This document shows, one piece after another, positions 1-7,250 of a stretch of 61,049 nucleotides of DNA (positions within the stretch are counted from its first letter, which is position 1; each line of letters opens with the position of its first letter). Origin of the DNA: Actinomycetota bacterium (GTDB taxonomy: Bacteria > Actinomycetota > Thermoleophilia > RBG-16-64-13). Both the position numbers and the translations under genes were made by a program. The DNA lies in assembly GCA_018830645.1 (NCBI GenBank), contig JAHJSA010000045.1, forward strand, positions 1 to 61,049, in the 5' to 3' direction. The notes beneath the pieces are model-generated. The model saw only the letters and a program-made list of their open reading frames with translations, did not search any database and was not told the origin of the DNA.

Positions 1-392
1 CGGATACCGGGCTCGCCGCATTTCTCCTCGGTCTTGACGGAGATCGTCTCCGTGACGACCCCCTGCCGCTCGGACCCCTGCTGGAGAACTTCGTCGTCAT
101 GGAGGTGGTGAAGCAACTGGGGTGGGCGCCCGCCCGCATCGAGGCGTTCCACTTCCGTACGTCTGAGGGCGCTGGGGTGGACCTGGTGCTGGAGCGCGCC
201 GATGGGGCGTTGGTGGGCATCGAGGTGAAGGCCGCGGCGACGGTGGGGGCACGTGACTTCCGAGGGTTGAAGAAGCTGGCGGATCTTGCCGGGCCGCGCT
301 TCGTGCGGGGAGTGGTGCTCTACCTGGGAGAGAGCGCCGTGCCCTTCACGAGGAACCTACACGCCCTCCCGCTACGGGCACTGTGGCAGTAG
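1..392 (+). CDS. DUF4143-type ATPase, C-terminal fragment (partial)
   Basis: The reading frame is open from base 3, so the gene begins before the window. The visible residues include GPLLENFVVMEVVKQLGW, then a restriction-endonuclease-like fold segment (RTSEGAGVDLVLE, GIEVKAAATV) ending in FTRNLHALPLRALWQ. This is the typical C-terminal half of AAA ATPases with a DUF4143 domain. The family consists of roughly 400-residue P-loop proteins of uncertain role, often found near toxin-antitoxin genes, as here. The N-terminal ATPase part is outside the window. Family assignment is fairly sure; function is unknown. Confidence 0.8.
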   Translation, partial: DTGLAAFLLGLDGDRLRDDPLPLGPLLENFVVMEVVKQLGWAPARIEAFHFRTSEGAGVDLVLERADGALVGIEVKAAATVGARDFRGLKKLADLAGPRFVRGVVLYLGESAVPFTRNLHALPLRALWQ

Positions 393-477
393 GGCCGATT
401 CGCCTGCGCGGACTCGGTCGCTGTGCGCAGGGATCCGGCGCGCGGAAGGCTGCCGGGTCTGGGCCGAACACCTTGAC

Positions 478-512
478 TTGCGTTCGCACTGATTGACTTG
501 TAAGATGCAAGT
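478..512 (+). promoter_or_regulatory. Promoter and inverted repeat before abrB/PIN pair
   Basis: A weak promoter can be read as TTGCGT (478-483), 17 bp, TAAGAT (501-506). An imperfect inverted repeat ACTTGTA / TGCAAGT (496-502 and 506-512, one mismatch) overlaps the -10 box. TTGACTTG also occurs twice (473-480 and 493-500). Such repeats over the promoter fit autoregulation by the antitoxin encoded just downstream. This is inferred from position only. Confidence 0.4.
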
Positions 513-527
513 ACGGAGGTGAACATC

Positions 528-764
528 ATGCAAACAGCCGTGACCAAACGCGGGCAGACAGTCGTTCCGGCCGCCATCCGCAGGCGATATCACATAGAGG
601 GCGGGGCTCGTCTGGTATGGCTGGACGACGGGGAGACGATCAGGGTCGTCCCCGTGCCGGATGATCCACTCGCTGCTCTGCGAGGCTGCGGACGCGGAGA
701 CGGCCTGACCGAGCTCCTACTGGCGGAACGGTCCCGAGATCGGGATCGTGAGACCCCTTCCTGA
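528..764 (+). CDS. AbrB/MazE-type antitoxin
   Basis: A 78-residue protein with an N-terminal SpoVT-AbrB DNA-binding domain: TAVTKRGQTVVPAAIRRRYHIEGGARLVW is the usual swapped-hairpin beta-barrel signature. The C-terminal tail is short and charged and should bind the toxin. The ATG at 528 is chosen because GGAGG (515-519) lies 8 nt upstream; a GTG at 519 would sit inside that site. The gene overlaps the possible GTG start (748) of the downstream PIN toxin, so the two form a TA operon. The protein should neutralise the toxin and repress its own promoter. Confidence 0.85.
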   Translation: MQTAVTKRGQTVVPAAIRRRYHIEGGARLVWLDDGETIRVVPVPDDPLAALRGCGRGDGLTELLLAERSRDRDRETPS

Positions 765-1212
765 TAGAAACCAGACGACCGTAACCGCAGGCGCGGTGTT
801 ACGGTCATATCTGCTTGACACCTCCGCGCTCCTGTCGTTTATCGAGGATGAAGCGGGTGCGGACCGCGTGGAGCAGGCGCTGAAGCAGACGACGACTCTT
901 GTGCCCTGGCCGGTTCTCCTGGAAGCGCACTACATCACCATGAGGGAAAAGGGCGAGGCGGAGGCGTATCGTCGCACCGCTCTGGTCAAGCAGCTGAAGG
1001 TCAAGATCCTGTGGGATATGGACGAGTCGACCCTGCTCACCGCGGCGCGGCTCAAGGCCGAGCATCGCATTTCTCTGGCCGACGCGATCATCGCGGCGTT
1101 TGCCCTCCGCCGAGATGCGATCCTGATGCACAAGGATCCGGAATTCGAGGCGCTGACCGGGCTTGTCCTAATGGAGGCGCTGCCCTACAAGACGGCCATC
1201 GGTGGTGCGTAG
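748..1212 (+). CDS. PIN-domain toxin (VapC-like ribonuclease)
   Basis: PIN-domain ribonuclease of about 138-154 residues. The four acidic metal-binding positions are visible: D in YLLDTSALLSF, E in PVLLEAHYI, D in ISLADAIIAAF and D in ILMHKDPEFE. PIN toxins cleave RNA, often tRNA or rRNA, with Mg2+. The start is uncertain. GTG 748 overlaps the antitoxin gene by 17 bp, while GTG 796 begins directly with the PIN core (VLRSYLLDTS). Neither has a strong ribosome binding site. It forms a pair with the preceding AbrB-type antitoxin and appears intact. Confidence 0.85.
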   Translation: MRPLPDRNQTTVTAGAVLRSYLLDTSALLSFIEDEAGADRVEQALKQTTTLVPWPVLLEAHYITMREKGEAEAYRRTALVKQLKVKILWDMDESTLLTAARLKAEHRISLADAIIAAFALRRDAILMHKDPEFEALTGLVLMEALPYKTAIGGA

Positions 1213-1309
1213 GGAACGCTGCCTGCCTTCTGGGCGGCGTATGCGCGCCGCCGCGGTTCGCTGGTACGAAAAGCGCCGGCCCGGGGCTGCTCCCCTGGGA
1301 CCCCTGGTG

Positions 1310-2470
1310 CTACTCCCGCCCCTCCCGCACCACGAACCCCCCACGCCGGCAGAGTTCCGCCCGCTGCGCTTCCCCCAAGTCCTCCCACACCATCTCCTGC
1401 ACGAGTTCCGGGAAGGTGGTGGCGGCTACCCAACCGAGACGCTCCCGGGCTTTGGTGGGGTCGCCGAGGAGGCTCTCCACCTCGGTGGGTCGGAAGTAGC
1501 GGGGATCGATGCGCACGAGCACGGTGTCCGGCTTGAGCGGGCCGTCTCCCACCGGGGGCCCGTATCCGTTCCGGGCCCGCTCGAGGAGAGGGGCGTCTAT
1601 CGACTCGATGAACCCCTCCTCGGCGATGCCCGCGCCCCGCCACCCCACGGTCACGCCCACCTCGGCGAAGGCCCGCTCCACGAACTCCCGCACCGAGTGC
1701 TGACGGCCGGTGGCGATGACGTAGTCGTCGGGCTCCTCCTGCTGGAGCATGCGCCACATCGCGTCTACGTAGTCGCGGGCGTGACCCCAGTCGCGCAGCG
1801 AGTCCATATTCCCCAGGTAGAGGTCCTTCTGGAGGCCGAGGGCGATGCGGGCTACGGCGCGGGTGATCTTGCGGGTGACGAAGGTCTCCCCCCGCACGGG
1901 CGACTCGTGGTTGAAGAGGATGCCGTTCGAGGCGTGCAGCCCGTAGGCTTCCCGGTAGTTCACGCAGATCCAGTAGGCGTACACTTTGGCGGCACCGTAG
2001 GGGGAGCGGGGGTAGAAGGGGGTGGTCTCCTTCTGGGGCACCTCCTGCACCTTGCCGAACATCTCGGAGGTGGAGGCTTGGTAGAAACGGGTCTTCTTCT
2101 CAAGCCCCAGGATGCGTACGGCTTCCAGCAGGCGCAAGGTGCCCAGGGCGTCGGAGTTCGCCGTGTACTCGGGGGTCTCGAACGACACCTGCACGTGGCT
2201 TTGGGCGGCCAGGTTATAGATCTCGTCGGGCTGGGTCTCCTGCACGATGCGGATGAGGTTGGTGGCGTCGGTGAGGTCACCGTAGTGCATGTGGAAGCGC
2301 ACGCCCTGCTCGTGGGGGTCGTGGTAGAGGTGGTCGACGCGGTCGGTGTTGAAGAGGCTGGCCCGGCGCTTGATGCCGTGCACCAGGTAGCCCTTCTCCA
2401 GGAGGAGCTCGGCCAGGTAGGCCCCGTCTTGGCCGGTGATGCCGGTGATGAGGGCGGTCTTCTCAGGCAT
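1310..2470 (-). CDS. gmd: GDP-mannose 4,6-dehydratase
   Basis: A 386-residue extended short-chain dehydrogenase that converts GDP-D-mannose to GDP-4-dehydro-6-deoxy-D-mannose, the first step to GDP-L-fucose. The NADP-binding loop GITGQDG is at residues 10-16, the catalytic T134 and E136 lie in ASTSEMFG, and Y158/K162 are in SPYGAAK. The length matches the family. It is the last gene of a minus-strand operon that starts with fcl (GDP-fucose synthase). Its start overlaps the 3' end of the second gmd paralogue by 8 bp, and AAAGGA lies 9 nt before the ATG. Function is confident because both pathway enzymes are present. Confidence 0.93.
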   Translation of the reverse strand: MPEKTALITGITGQDGAYLAELLLEKGYLVHGIKRRASLFNTDRVDHLYHDPHEQGVRFHMHYGDLTDATNLIRIVQETQPDEIYNLAAQSHVQVSFETPEYTANSDALGTLRLLEAVRILGLEKKTRFYQASTSEMFGKVQEVPQKETTPFYPRSPYGAAKVYAYWICVNYREAYGLHASNGILFNHESPVRGETFVTRKITRAVARIALGLQKDLYLGNMDSLRDWGHARDYVDAMWRMLQQEEPDDYVIATGRQHSVREFVERAFAEVGVTVGWRGAGIAEEGFIESIDAPLLERARNGYGPPVGDGPLKPDTVLVRIDPRYFRPTEVESLLGDPTKARERLGWVAATTFPELVQEMVWEDLGEAQRAELCRRGGFVVREGRE

Positions 2471-3443
2471 GGTGGTCGATCCTTTCCACTTCCGCGTCTA
2501 CCATCATGTGCACCAACTCCTCGAAGGTGACGGTGGGCTCCCAGCCGAGGAGGGTGCGCGCCTTGGTGGCGTCGCCTCGGGTCTCGGTGATGTCGACCGG
2601 TCGCATGAAGGCCGGGTCTTGGTGCACGTATCCCGTGTAGTCGAGTCCCACGTGGGCGAAGGCGTGCTCGCAGAACTCCCGCACCGAGTGGCTCTCGCCG
2701 GTGGCGATGACGTAGTCGTCGGGCGTCTCGGCCTGCACCATGAGGTACATGGCCCGGACGTAGTCGACTGCGTAGCCCCAGTCGCGCCGGGCCTCCAGGT
2801 TGCCGAGTGCGACCCCATCGGAGAGGCCCGCGGCCACCTCGGCGGCGGCCCGGGCGATCTTGCGCGTGACGTAGGTGGCGCCGCGGAAGGGGCTCTCGTG
2901 GTTGAAGAGGATGCCGTTGGAGGCGTGCAGGCCGTAGGCCCGGCGGTAGACGCCCACCAATGAGAAGGCGTAGAGCTTGGCCGCCGCGTAGGGGTTGACC
3001 GGCCGGAACGGCGTGTGTTCCGTTTGCGGCGCCTCTTGGGGTTCCCCGAATATCTCCGAGGTCGCCGCCTGGTAGAAGCGCACCGGCTTGTGCCGCTGCC
3101 GGATCACCTCGAGCAGTCGCATGGTACCGAGGGCCGTTGACTCGCCCGTGTATTCCGGGAGGTCGAAGCTCACCTGCACGTGGCTCTGCCCGGCCAGGTG
3201 GTATACCTCGTCCGGCTCGCTCTTGTCCATAAGGGCGGCGAGGCTGGAGGTGTCGGTGAGGTCGGCGTAGTGCAGGTGGACGCGCCCCGGGTTCGCACGG
3301 CTGAGGGCGTCGACGCGGTTGCCGGAGATATCGGCTGTGGGCCGGATCATGCCGTGTACCAGGTAGCCCTTCTCGAGGAGGAGCTCCGCCAGATACCCGC
3401 CGTCCTGGCCGGTGATGCCGGTGATGAGGGCGGTCTTGGTCAT
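2463..3443 (-). CDS. GMD-like NAD-dependent epimerase/dehydratase (second paralogue)
   Basis: A 326-residue relative of the downstream gmd. The cofactor loop GITGQDG (9-15), T128/E130 in AATSEIFG and Y152/K156 in NPYAAAK are all intact, so it should be active. It is about 60 residues shorter than gmd; the region between the dehydratase core and the final LGW motif is compact. It may be a second GDP-mannose 4,6-dehydratase or a related reductase such as GDP-6-deoxy-4-ketomannose reductase (RMD), which shares this fold; I cannot separate these by eye. Its ATG overlaps the stop of the upstream PIN toxin (ATGA, 3440-3443), so translation of the two is probably coupled. Confidence 0.8.
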   Translation of the reverse strand: MTKTALITGITGQDGGYLAELLLEKGYLVHGMIRPTADISGNRVDALSRANPGRVHLHYADLTDTSSLAALMDKSEPDEVYHLAGQSHVQVSFDLPEYTGESTALGTMRLLEVIRQRHKPVRFYQAATSEIFGEPQEAPQTEHTPFRPVNPYAAAKLYAFSLVGVYRRAYGLHASNGILFNHESPFRGATYVTRKIARAAAEVAAGLSDGVALGNLEARRDWGYAVDYVRAMYLMVQAETPDDYVIATGESHSVREFCEHAFAHVGLDYTGYVHQDPAFMRPVDITETRGDATKARTLLGWEPTVTFEELVHMMVDAEVERIDHHA

Positions 3444-3892
3444 GCGTTACCCGCTTCGGTTTCCCCGGGATCGACGCCGAGGAACGGGTTCTCGATCAGC
3501 ACACCGCCGAACCGGCGGCTGTGCTGGAGGTCCTCGGAGTAGAGAACATCCGCGCCGCCGGAGAGGGCCGCTTGGATGATGAGGGCATCCCAGAACGAGA
3601 TGGAGCCCGACTGGTGGAGACGTGCCGCTGCCAGGACCACGTCGGGGGTGACCGTGACGATGGGCAGCCGGGCGAAGGCCTCGAGGGCGGCGCCCGCCTC
3701 CGCGGGAGCGAGTGTCGAGCGGAGCCTGCCGGTGGAGACCGCGTAGAACTCCTGCAGCACCTGGGTGCTAAGCAGAGCCCTCCCCTCCTCCGCCAGCGTC
3801 TGGAAGATGCGGGTGGCGCGTGCTCGTTTGGCCGGCTCGTCTGTGTCGAACATGTAGACCAGCACGTTGGTGTCGAGGAAGACCCGGGTCAC
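3440..3892 (-). CDS. PIN-domain toxin inside the GDP-fucose operon
   Basis: A 150-residue PIN-domain ribonuclease. Acidic residues are visible in RVFLDTNVLVYMFD, TQVLQEFYAV, ISFWDALIIQAA and VLYSEDLQHSRRF; the ending GVLIENPF is typical of this subgroup. The GTG at 3892 is chosen because it overlaps the antitoxin stop by 4 bp (GTGA); the longer frame reads back into the antitoxin gene. The stop codon overlaps the start of the downstream GMD-like gene by 4 bp. The toxin is therefore physically tied into a nucleotide-sugar operon, not an independent unit. Confidence 0.87.
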   Translation of the reverse strand: MTRVFLDTNVLVYMFDTDEPAKRARATRIFQTLAEEGRALLSTQVLQEFYAVSTGRLRSTLAPAEAGAALEAFARLPIVTVTPDVVLAAARLHQSGSISFWDALIIQAALSGGADVLYSEDLQHSRRFGGVLIENPFLGVDPGETEAGNA

Positions 3893-4149
3893 TCGCCGCC
3901 CATTCCCGAGCGTCCGAGTCGTTCTCCGTAGAGCTCGTCTCGCGACCACCTGCGGCCGCCGCTACCGGCTTGAGAGGCTCCGGCGATATCCACGATCGCC
4001 TGCACGGCTCTGCGCCGGTCTTCCCGGACGCCGGCGTACGACTCGAGCTGATCGCGCACCAGCGCGTTCACGGTGGTGCCCTCCGAAGCCGCGCGCATCC
4101 GGGCTTTCTTCAAGACATCGTCATCGATCGTGAGTGTGAGATTCGTCAT
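3889..4149 (-). CDS. Ribbon-helix-helix type antitoxin
   Basis: An 86-residue protein beginning MTNLTLTIDDDVLKKARMRA, followed by ASEGTTVNALVRDQLESYAG. This is the strand-helix-helix pattern of CopG/RHH antitoxins that partner PIN toxins. The C-terminal part (RRWSRDELYGERLGR) is the likely toxin-binding tail. ATG 4149 is supported by GGAGGC (4156-4161 on the minus strand) 6 nt upstream. It overlaps the PIN toxin start by 4 bp and lies 81 bp downstream of fcl. It has its own operator-like repeats upstream. Confidence 0.82.
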   Translation of the reverse strand: MTNLTLTIDDDVLKKARMRAASEGTTVNALVRDQLESYAGVREDRRRAVQAIVDIAGASQAGSGGRRWSRDELYGERLGRSGMGGE

Positions 4150-4190
4150 GATGCCGCCTCCGTAGCGGTGGCCATTTCGGTCCTGCCGCA

Positions 4191-4221
4191 CCCGTGTAGC
4201 ACATAACCAGTGTAGCACGGG
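4191..4221 (-). promoter_or_regulatory. Operator-like repeats before RHH antitoxin
   Basis: The 9-mer GTGTAGCAC occurs at 4194-4202 and again at 4210-4218, 16 bp apart. The whole site is bounded by CCCGTG (4191-4196) and its inverse CACGGG (4216-4221). It sits between the fcl stop and the antitoxin start, where an RHH antitoxin would bind to repress its own internal promoter. No clear -35/-10 pair is visible. Confidence 0.5.
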
Positions 4222-4230
4222 TACTGGAGT

Positions 4231-5214
4231 TCAGGATGCCGAGCGCTCCTGATACCACCGGTACGCCATGCCGATCCCCTCCTCCAACCCGATGCGCGGT
4301 CGCCACCCCAGCTCCCGCAGACGCGTGACGTCCAGGAGCTTCTGGGGTGTGCCGTCGGGTTTCTCGTCGTCCCACAGGATCTCGCCCTCGTGCCCCACCA
4401 CCCGTTGTACGAGCTCGGCGAGCTCGCGGATGGTCTGATCGACGCCCGAACCGATGTTCACCAGGCCGTCGGGGATGTCTGCGGCCCGGCCGCGTTCGAG
4501 GAGGAAGCAGACCGCGTCGGCGAGGTCGTCCGCGTAGAGGAACTCGCGTCGCGGGGTGCCCGTGCCCCAGAGGGTGACCGGGCTGTGCGGGGTGCGGGCA
4601 GAGCCGTCTTCCCCAGGCAGCCCCAGCTTGGCCTCGTGGAACCTGCGGATCATGGCGGGCAGCACGTGGCTGGTGCGCAGGTCGAAGTTGTCCCCGGGGC
4701 CGTAGAGGTTGGTGGGCATGACAGAGAGGTAGTCGGTGCCGTACTCGCGGTTCAGCGAGCGGCAGAGCTCGATGCCGGCGATCTTGGCCAGGGCGTAGGG
4801 GCGGTTGGTCTCTTCCAGGGGCCCGGTCAGCAGGTACTCCTCCCGCAGGGGCTGCGGCGCGAGCTTCGGGTAGATGCAGGAGCTGCCCAGAAAGACGAAT
4901 CGGCCGACGCCGGTGCGGAAGGCCGCGTCGACCACCGAGAGCTCGATGGCCAGGTTCTGCTGGATGAACTCGTAGGGCTGCTCCCAGTTGGCCACGATGC
5001 CGCCCACCTTGGCGGCGGCCATGACCACCACCTCGGGACGCTCCTGCTCGAAGAAGGCGAGGGTGGCGGCCGGGTCGGTGAGGTCGAGCTCCTCCAGGGC
5101 GCGCACGATGAGGTTCTCGTGACCCCGGGCCGTGAGGGCCCGCGTGATGGCGGAACCCACCATGCCGAGGTGGCCGGCGACGTAGATGCGGGTGGAGACG
5201 TTCAGGTCGTTCAC
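4231..5214 (-). CDS. fcl: GDP-L-fucose synthase
   Basis: A 327-residue bifunctional epimerase-reductase that makes GDP-L-fucose from GDP-4-keto-6-deoxymannose with NADPH. The signature GHLGMVG lies near residues 14-20, SSCIYPKLAPQPLRE is characteristic of the family, and Y140/K144 form the YxxxK pair in RPYALAK. GTG 5214 is chosen because the upstream extension runs through a RelE-toxin remnant. A TGATAGTCT extended -10 lies 7 nt before this GTG and there is no Shine-Dalgarno site, so the mRNA is probably leaderless. It heads the operon fcl, RHH/PIN pair, GMD-like gene, gmd. Confidence 0.93.
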   Translation of the reverse strand: MNDLNVSTRIYVAGHLGMVGSAITRALTARGHENLIVRALEELDLTDPAATLAFFEQERPEVVVMAAAKVGGIVANWEQPYEFIQQNLAIELSVVDAAFRTGVGRFVFLGSSCIYPKLAPQPLREEYLLTGPLEETNRPYALAKIAGIELCRSLNREYGTDYLSVMPTNLYGPGDNFDLRTSHVLPAMIRRFHEAKLGLPGEDGSARTPHSPVTLWGTGTPRREFLYADDLADAVCFLLERGRAADIPDGLVNIGSGVDQTIRELAELVQRVVGHEGEILWDDEKPDGTPQKLLDVTRLRELGWRPRIGLEEGIGMAYRWYQERSAS

Positions 5215-5221
5215 GGGGCGA

Positions 5222-5230
5222 AGACTATCA
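5222..5230 (-). promoter_or_regulatory. Extended -10 promoter of fcl (leaderless start)
   Basis: On the minus strand TGATAGTCT (TGn plus TAGTCT) ends 7 nt before the GTG start of fcl. A transcription start 6-8 nt below the -10 box would fall at or next to the start codon. The same layout is seen before at least seven other genes in this window. Confidence 0.5.
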
Positions 5231-5263
5231 GATGGTGGGGTGAGCGGGGGAGGGGCAGGCAGG

Positions 5264-5330
5264 CGGGTAAACGTCCCAGCGGCGGCTGATCCGTACCACC
5301 AGGATTCACAGTTCCGCATCGCTGAAGGTC
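5264..5330 (-). pseudogene. RelE toxin C-terminal remnant
   Basis: Bases 5271-5329 match the intact relE-like gene at 7000-7058 in 55 of 59 positions. In the minus-strand reading frame it gives FSDAEL, a stop, then ILVVRIS, where the intact toxin has FSDAELWILVVRIG; the tryptophan codon TGG has become TGA. Only the end of the toxin gene survives, in the region between the frameshifted vapC and fcl. It shows that a second RelE module once sat here, or that a piece was copied from the neighbouring module. Confidence 0.8.
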
Positions 5331-5380
5331 CGCGTACCGCGGGGGACAGCGGGGATCGCGTGGCGGCCCGTACACGTGGG

Positions 5381-5802
5381 CTATGCTTCCCCCGATGTCT
5401 CGGTGAGCCAGTTCTCGATGCGCAGGCCGGGATAGTCCGCGAAGTCGGCTTCGTCGTTGGTGACCAGGGCCACGTCGAGGGCGACGGCGTGAGCAGCGAT
5501 CAGCTTATCGAGCGCGTCTCGTTTCCGGTCGCGGGTCGCCATCCGTATCGCCCCGTACTCGCCCGCCGCCCTGGCGTCGAAGGGGGCGGCGGGATGTCCT
5601 CCAGCAGGCGATCGAGTGCCTGCCGGTTCCGCGCCCGGCTGCTTCCGGAACAGACCACGCCGTACTCCAGTTCCGCCAGGGTGATCGCCGAGATCACGAC
5701 CTCACCCACGTAGCACCCGGCGAAGCGCGCAGCCACCTGCGGCGGATGGTGCTTCATGAGGTAGATACAGATGTTGGTGTCGAGCAGGTAGGCCGGCCTC
5801 AC
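5381..5802 (-). pseudogene. VapC-type PIN toxin with a frameshift
   Basis: The first part reads AYLLDTNICIYLMKHHPP and VVISAITLAELEYGV up to LLEDIP, as in FitB/VapC toxins. At about 5586-5591 one base is missing and the original frame ends early at 5500. In the shifted frame the rest is intact: FDARAAGEYGAIR, DALDKLIAAHAVALDVA, LVTNDEADF and LRIENWLTETSGEA, stop at 5381. Restoring one base gives a normal toxin of 140 residues. The G-rich run nearby makes a sequencing error possible, but a real inactivation is equally plausible. The GTG start overlaps the antitoxin stop by 4 bp. Confidence 0.85.
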
Positions 5803-6035
5803 AGGTCGTCCCGCTCGGATTCGAGGTTCTCCCCGCGGCCCGCGGCCATGAAGTCATCGGAGAAGAGGGCGAAGCTCGCGAGCACCTGGGCAAGACCGCG
5901 CCGAGCGGGGCGTATGCGGATCTCGTCGCCGATGCGTTCGATCTCCACATCCAGGTCGGAACGCTCGTAGGCGAGTTCCGCGGGGATGCGCACCGCCTGC
6001 GAGTTGCCGTTCTTGAATATCCGCGTTGTGGCCAT
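5799..6035 (-). CDS. vapB: VapB-type (AbrB-fold) antitoxin
   Basis: A 78-residue protein starting MATTRIFKNGNSQAVRIPAE, the classic VapB/MazE swapped-hairpin N-terminus, with a toxin-binding tail (FALFSDDFMAAGRGENLESE). ATG 6035 is preferred over ATG 6041 because AGAGGGG ends 6 nt before it. The partner toxin gene is frameshifted, so this antitoxin may now be an orphan that could still repress its promoter or buffer related toxins. Confidence 0.85.
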   Translation of the reverse strand: MATTRIFKNGNSQAVRIPAELAYERSDLDVEIERIGDEIRIRPARRGLAQVLASFALFSDDFMAAGRGENLESERDDL

Positions 6036-6051
6036 CGGCATCCCCTCTGTG

Positions 6052-6063
6052 TGTACGTGTACA
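6052..6063 (-). promoter_or_regulatory. Palindrome before vapB
   Basis: TGTACGTGTACA (5-bp arms, 2-bp centre) lies 17 bp upstream of the vapB start. The position is where the antitoxin complex would bind for autoregulation. The palindrome is direct observation; the role is inferred. Confidence 0.4.
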
Positions 6064-6152
6064 TACTACCTCACGGGGGGTTGGAAGTGAATCCATCTTT
6101 GGTCCCGCCTTGGGGCAATCGGCCGGAACGGTCCCGCCTTGGGTGACGGCCC

Positions 6153-6563
6153 CTATGCCGGCAGCTTGACGCCCAGCCGGCGGGCGGCCTCGGCAAGACG
6201 CGCGTCGCGGGTGGCCAAGGGCAGGTCGAGCCGGGCGGCCAGTTCGAGGTAGGCGGCGTCGTATGCCGAGAGGGCGAGTTCCCTGCCCAGGTGGAAGGTC
6301 TGCAGGAAGGCGCGGGAGGCTGTCTGTTCGTCGATGGCGATGGGCAGGCGCGAGAGCAGGTCGAGGAAGAGCGCGCTGTCTGCCCCGGTGAGGCGCCCGC
6401 GGCGTTCCGCGGTGAGGAGTACGTTCGCTACCTCGAGAGGCCAGAGCGCGGGGACGACCGCTCCTCTCTCGCCTACCCGCTCGAGTACGGCGTCGGCGGT
6501 CTCGTCGGCTTCGTCGGCAAAAGCCCAGGCCATGGTAAGCGAGCAGTCGATCACCAGGCTCAC
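6153..6563 (-). CDS. PIN-domain toxin (VapC-like) paired with Phd antitoxin
   Basis: A 136-residue PIN protein. Key residues are in LVIDCSLTMAWAFADE, WPLEVANVLLTAE, LSAYDAAYLELA and LATRDARLAEAAR, giving the four acidic metal ligands. The length is normal and no disruption is seen. The start overlaps the upstream antitoxin stop by 4 bp (ATGA), so the two are co-translated. PIN toxins of this type are commonly paired with Phd/YefM antitoxins, as here. Confidence 0.87.
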   Translation of the reverse strand: MSLVIDCSLTMAWAFADEADETADAVLERVGERGAVVPALWPLEVANVLLTAERRGRLTGADSALFLDLLSRLPIAIDEQTASRAFLQTFHLGRELALSAYDAAYLELAARLDLPLATRDARLAEAARRLGVKLPA

Positions 6564-6802
6564 GATCGCCGCCCGTCGTCGATCAGATCGCGCAGGCTGA
6601 GGCCGGCGAGGGTGTGCTTCGCCCGGAACACCTTGAGCGCACGGATGGTCTCGTCGGGATGGGCGGGTGCGATGTCGGCCACGGGCACGAGGCGCGCCAC
6701 CGGCACGCCGTGCTTGGTGATGGTGATGTGCTCGCCGGCGGCCACCTCCTCGAGGAGGCTGGGAAGGTGGGTCTTGGCTTCGTAAGCGCCGACGGTCTTC
6801 AT
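6560..6802 (-). CDS. Phd/YefM-type antitoxin
   Basis: An 80-residue antitoxin. MKTVGAYEAKTHLPSLLEEV and GEHITITKHGVPVARLVPV are the standard Phd/YefM N-terminal DNA-binding fold; the C-terminal helix (FRAKHTLAGLSLRDLIDDGR) is the toxin-binding part. GGAGGG lies just before the ATG. A 27-bp near-perfect palindrome 49 bp upstream is a convincing operator. It overlaps the PIN toxin gene by 4 bp. Confidence 0.9.
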   Translation of the reverse strand: MKTVGAYEAKTHLPSLLEEVAAGEHITITKHGVPVARLVPVADIAPAHPDETIRALKVFRAKHTLAGLSLRDLIDDGRRS

Positions 6803-6850
6803 TGTCCCTCCAGGGAAGGGATTCTGGGAACCCCTCTTCGAGTCTTGGTG

Positions 6851-6877
6851 TCTAGACTAGTCTGAGACTAGTCTAGA
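6851..6877 (-). promoter_or_regulatory. 27-bp operator palindrome for Phd antitoxin
   Basis: The two 13-bp arms are perfect inverses around a single central base. Inside, the 8-bp palindrome GACTAGTC occurs twice (6855-6862 and 6866-6873), 11 bp apart, about one helical turn. Two adjacent dimer sites of this kind are what Phd-family antitoxins use for cooperative autorepression. Confidence 0.7.
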
Positions 6878-6965
6878 ATGGGAAGGGGTGATAGGTCAAG
6901 CCTCTCTCGCCCGGCAGCCGGGGCCGTCGGCCAGATTGCGGGGGTGCCGCGCCGGCGGTGTCGGC

Positions 6966-7241
6966 TCAGGCGGGACCCGTCGAGCCCAACCGCCGGTATA
7001 CGTCCCGGCGGTGGCCGATCCGTACCACCAGGATCCACAGTTCCGCATCGCTGAAGGTGTAGATCACCCGGTAGTCGCCTACCCTCCAACGCCACAGGGT
7101 GCCGGGGCCGCGTAGCAGCGTTCCCGCCCGCGGGTCTCGGGCAAGCTCGGTTTCGAGGGCGGCCAGGACGCGTTCAGACGCCTGCTTGCCGATGCCGCGC
7201 AGATCCCTGGCTACGCTGCGCTTGAAACGGAGGACGTACAT
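6966..7241 (-). CDS. RelE/ParE-type toxin
   Basis: A 91-residue toxin of the RelE superfamily: YVLRFKRSVARDLRGIG, then LRGPGTLWRWRVGDYRVIYTF and a final ILVVRIGHRRDVYRR. The basic and aromatic residues typical of ribosome-dependent mRNA cleavage (R in RVGDYRVIY, the late RIGHRRDVY motif) are kept. The preceding antitoxin gene ends 9 bp upstream, and the GGAGG at the end of that gene can serve as its ribosome binding site. A 59-bp remnant of a close relative lies at 5271-5329. Confidence 0.88.
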   Translation of the reverse strand: MYVLRFKRSVARDLRGIGKQASERVLAALETELARDPRAGTLLRGPGTLWRWRVGDYRVIYTFSDAELWILVVRIGHRRDVYRRLGSTGPA

Positions 7242-7250
7242 GCGTGGGTG

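Noticed and set aside
1202-2530. Long plus-strand open frame opposite gmd
   Set aside because: It is a GC-rich mirror of the minus-strand gmd gene; the translation is Val/Gly/Leu-rich with no family motif.
5215-5319. Upstream start for fcl
   Set aside because: The extra residues come from the RelE remnant and promoter region and are not part of the enzyme family.
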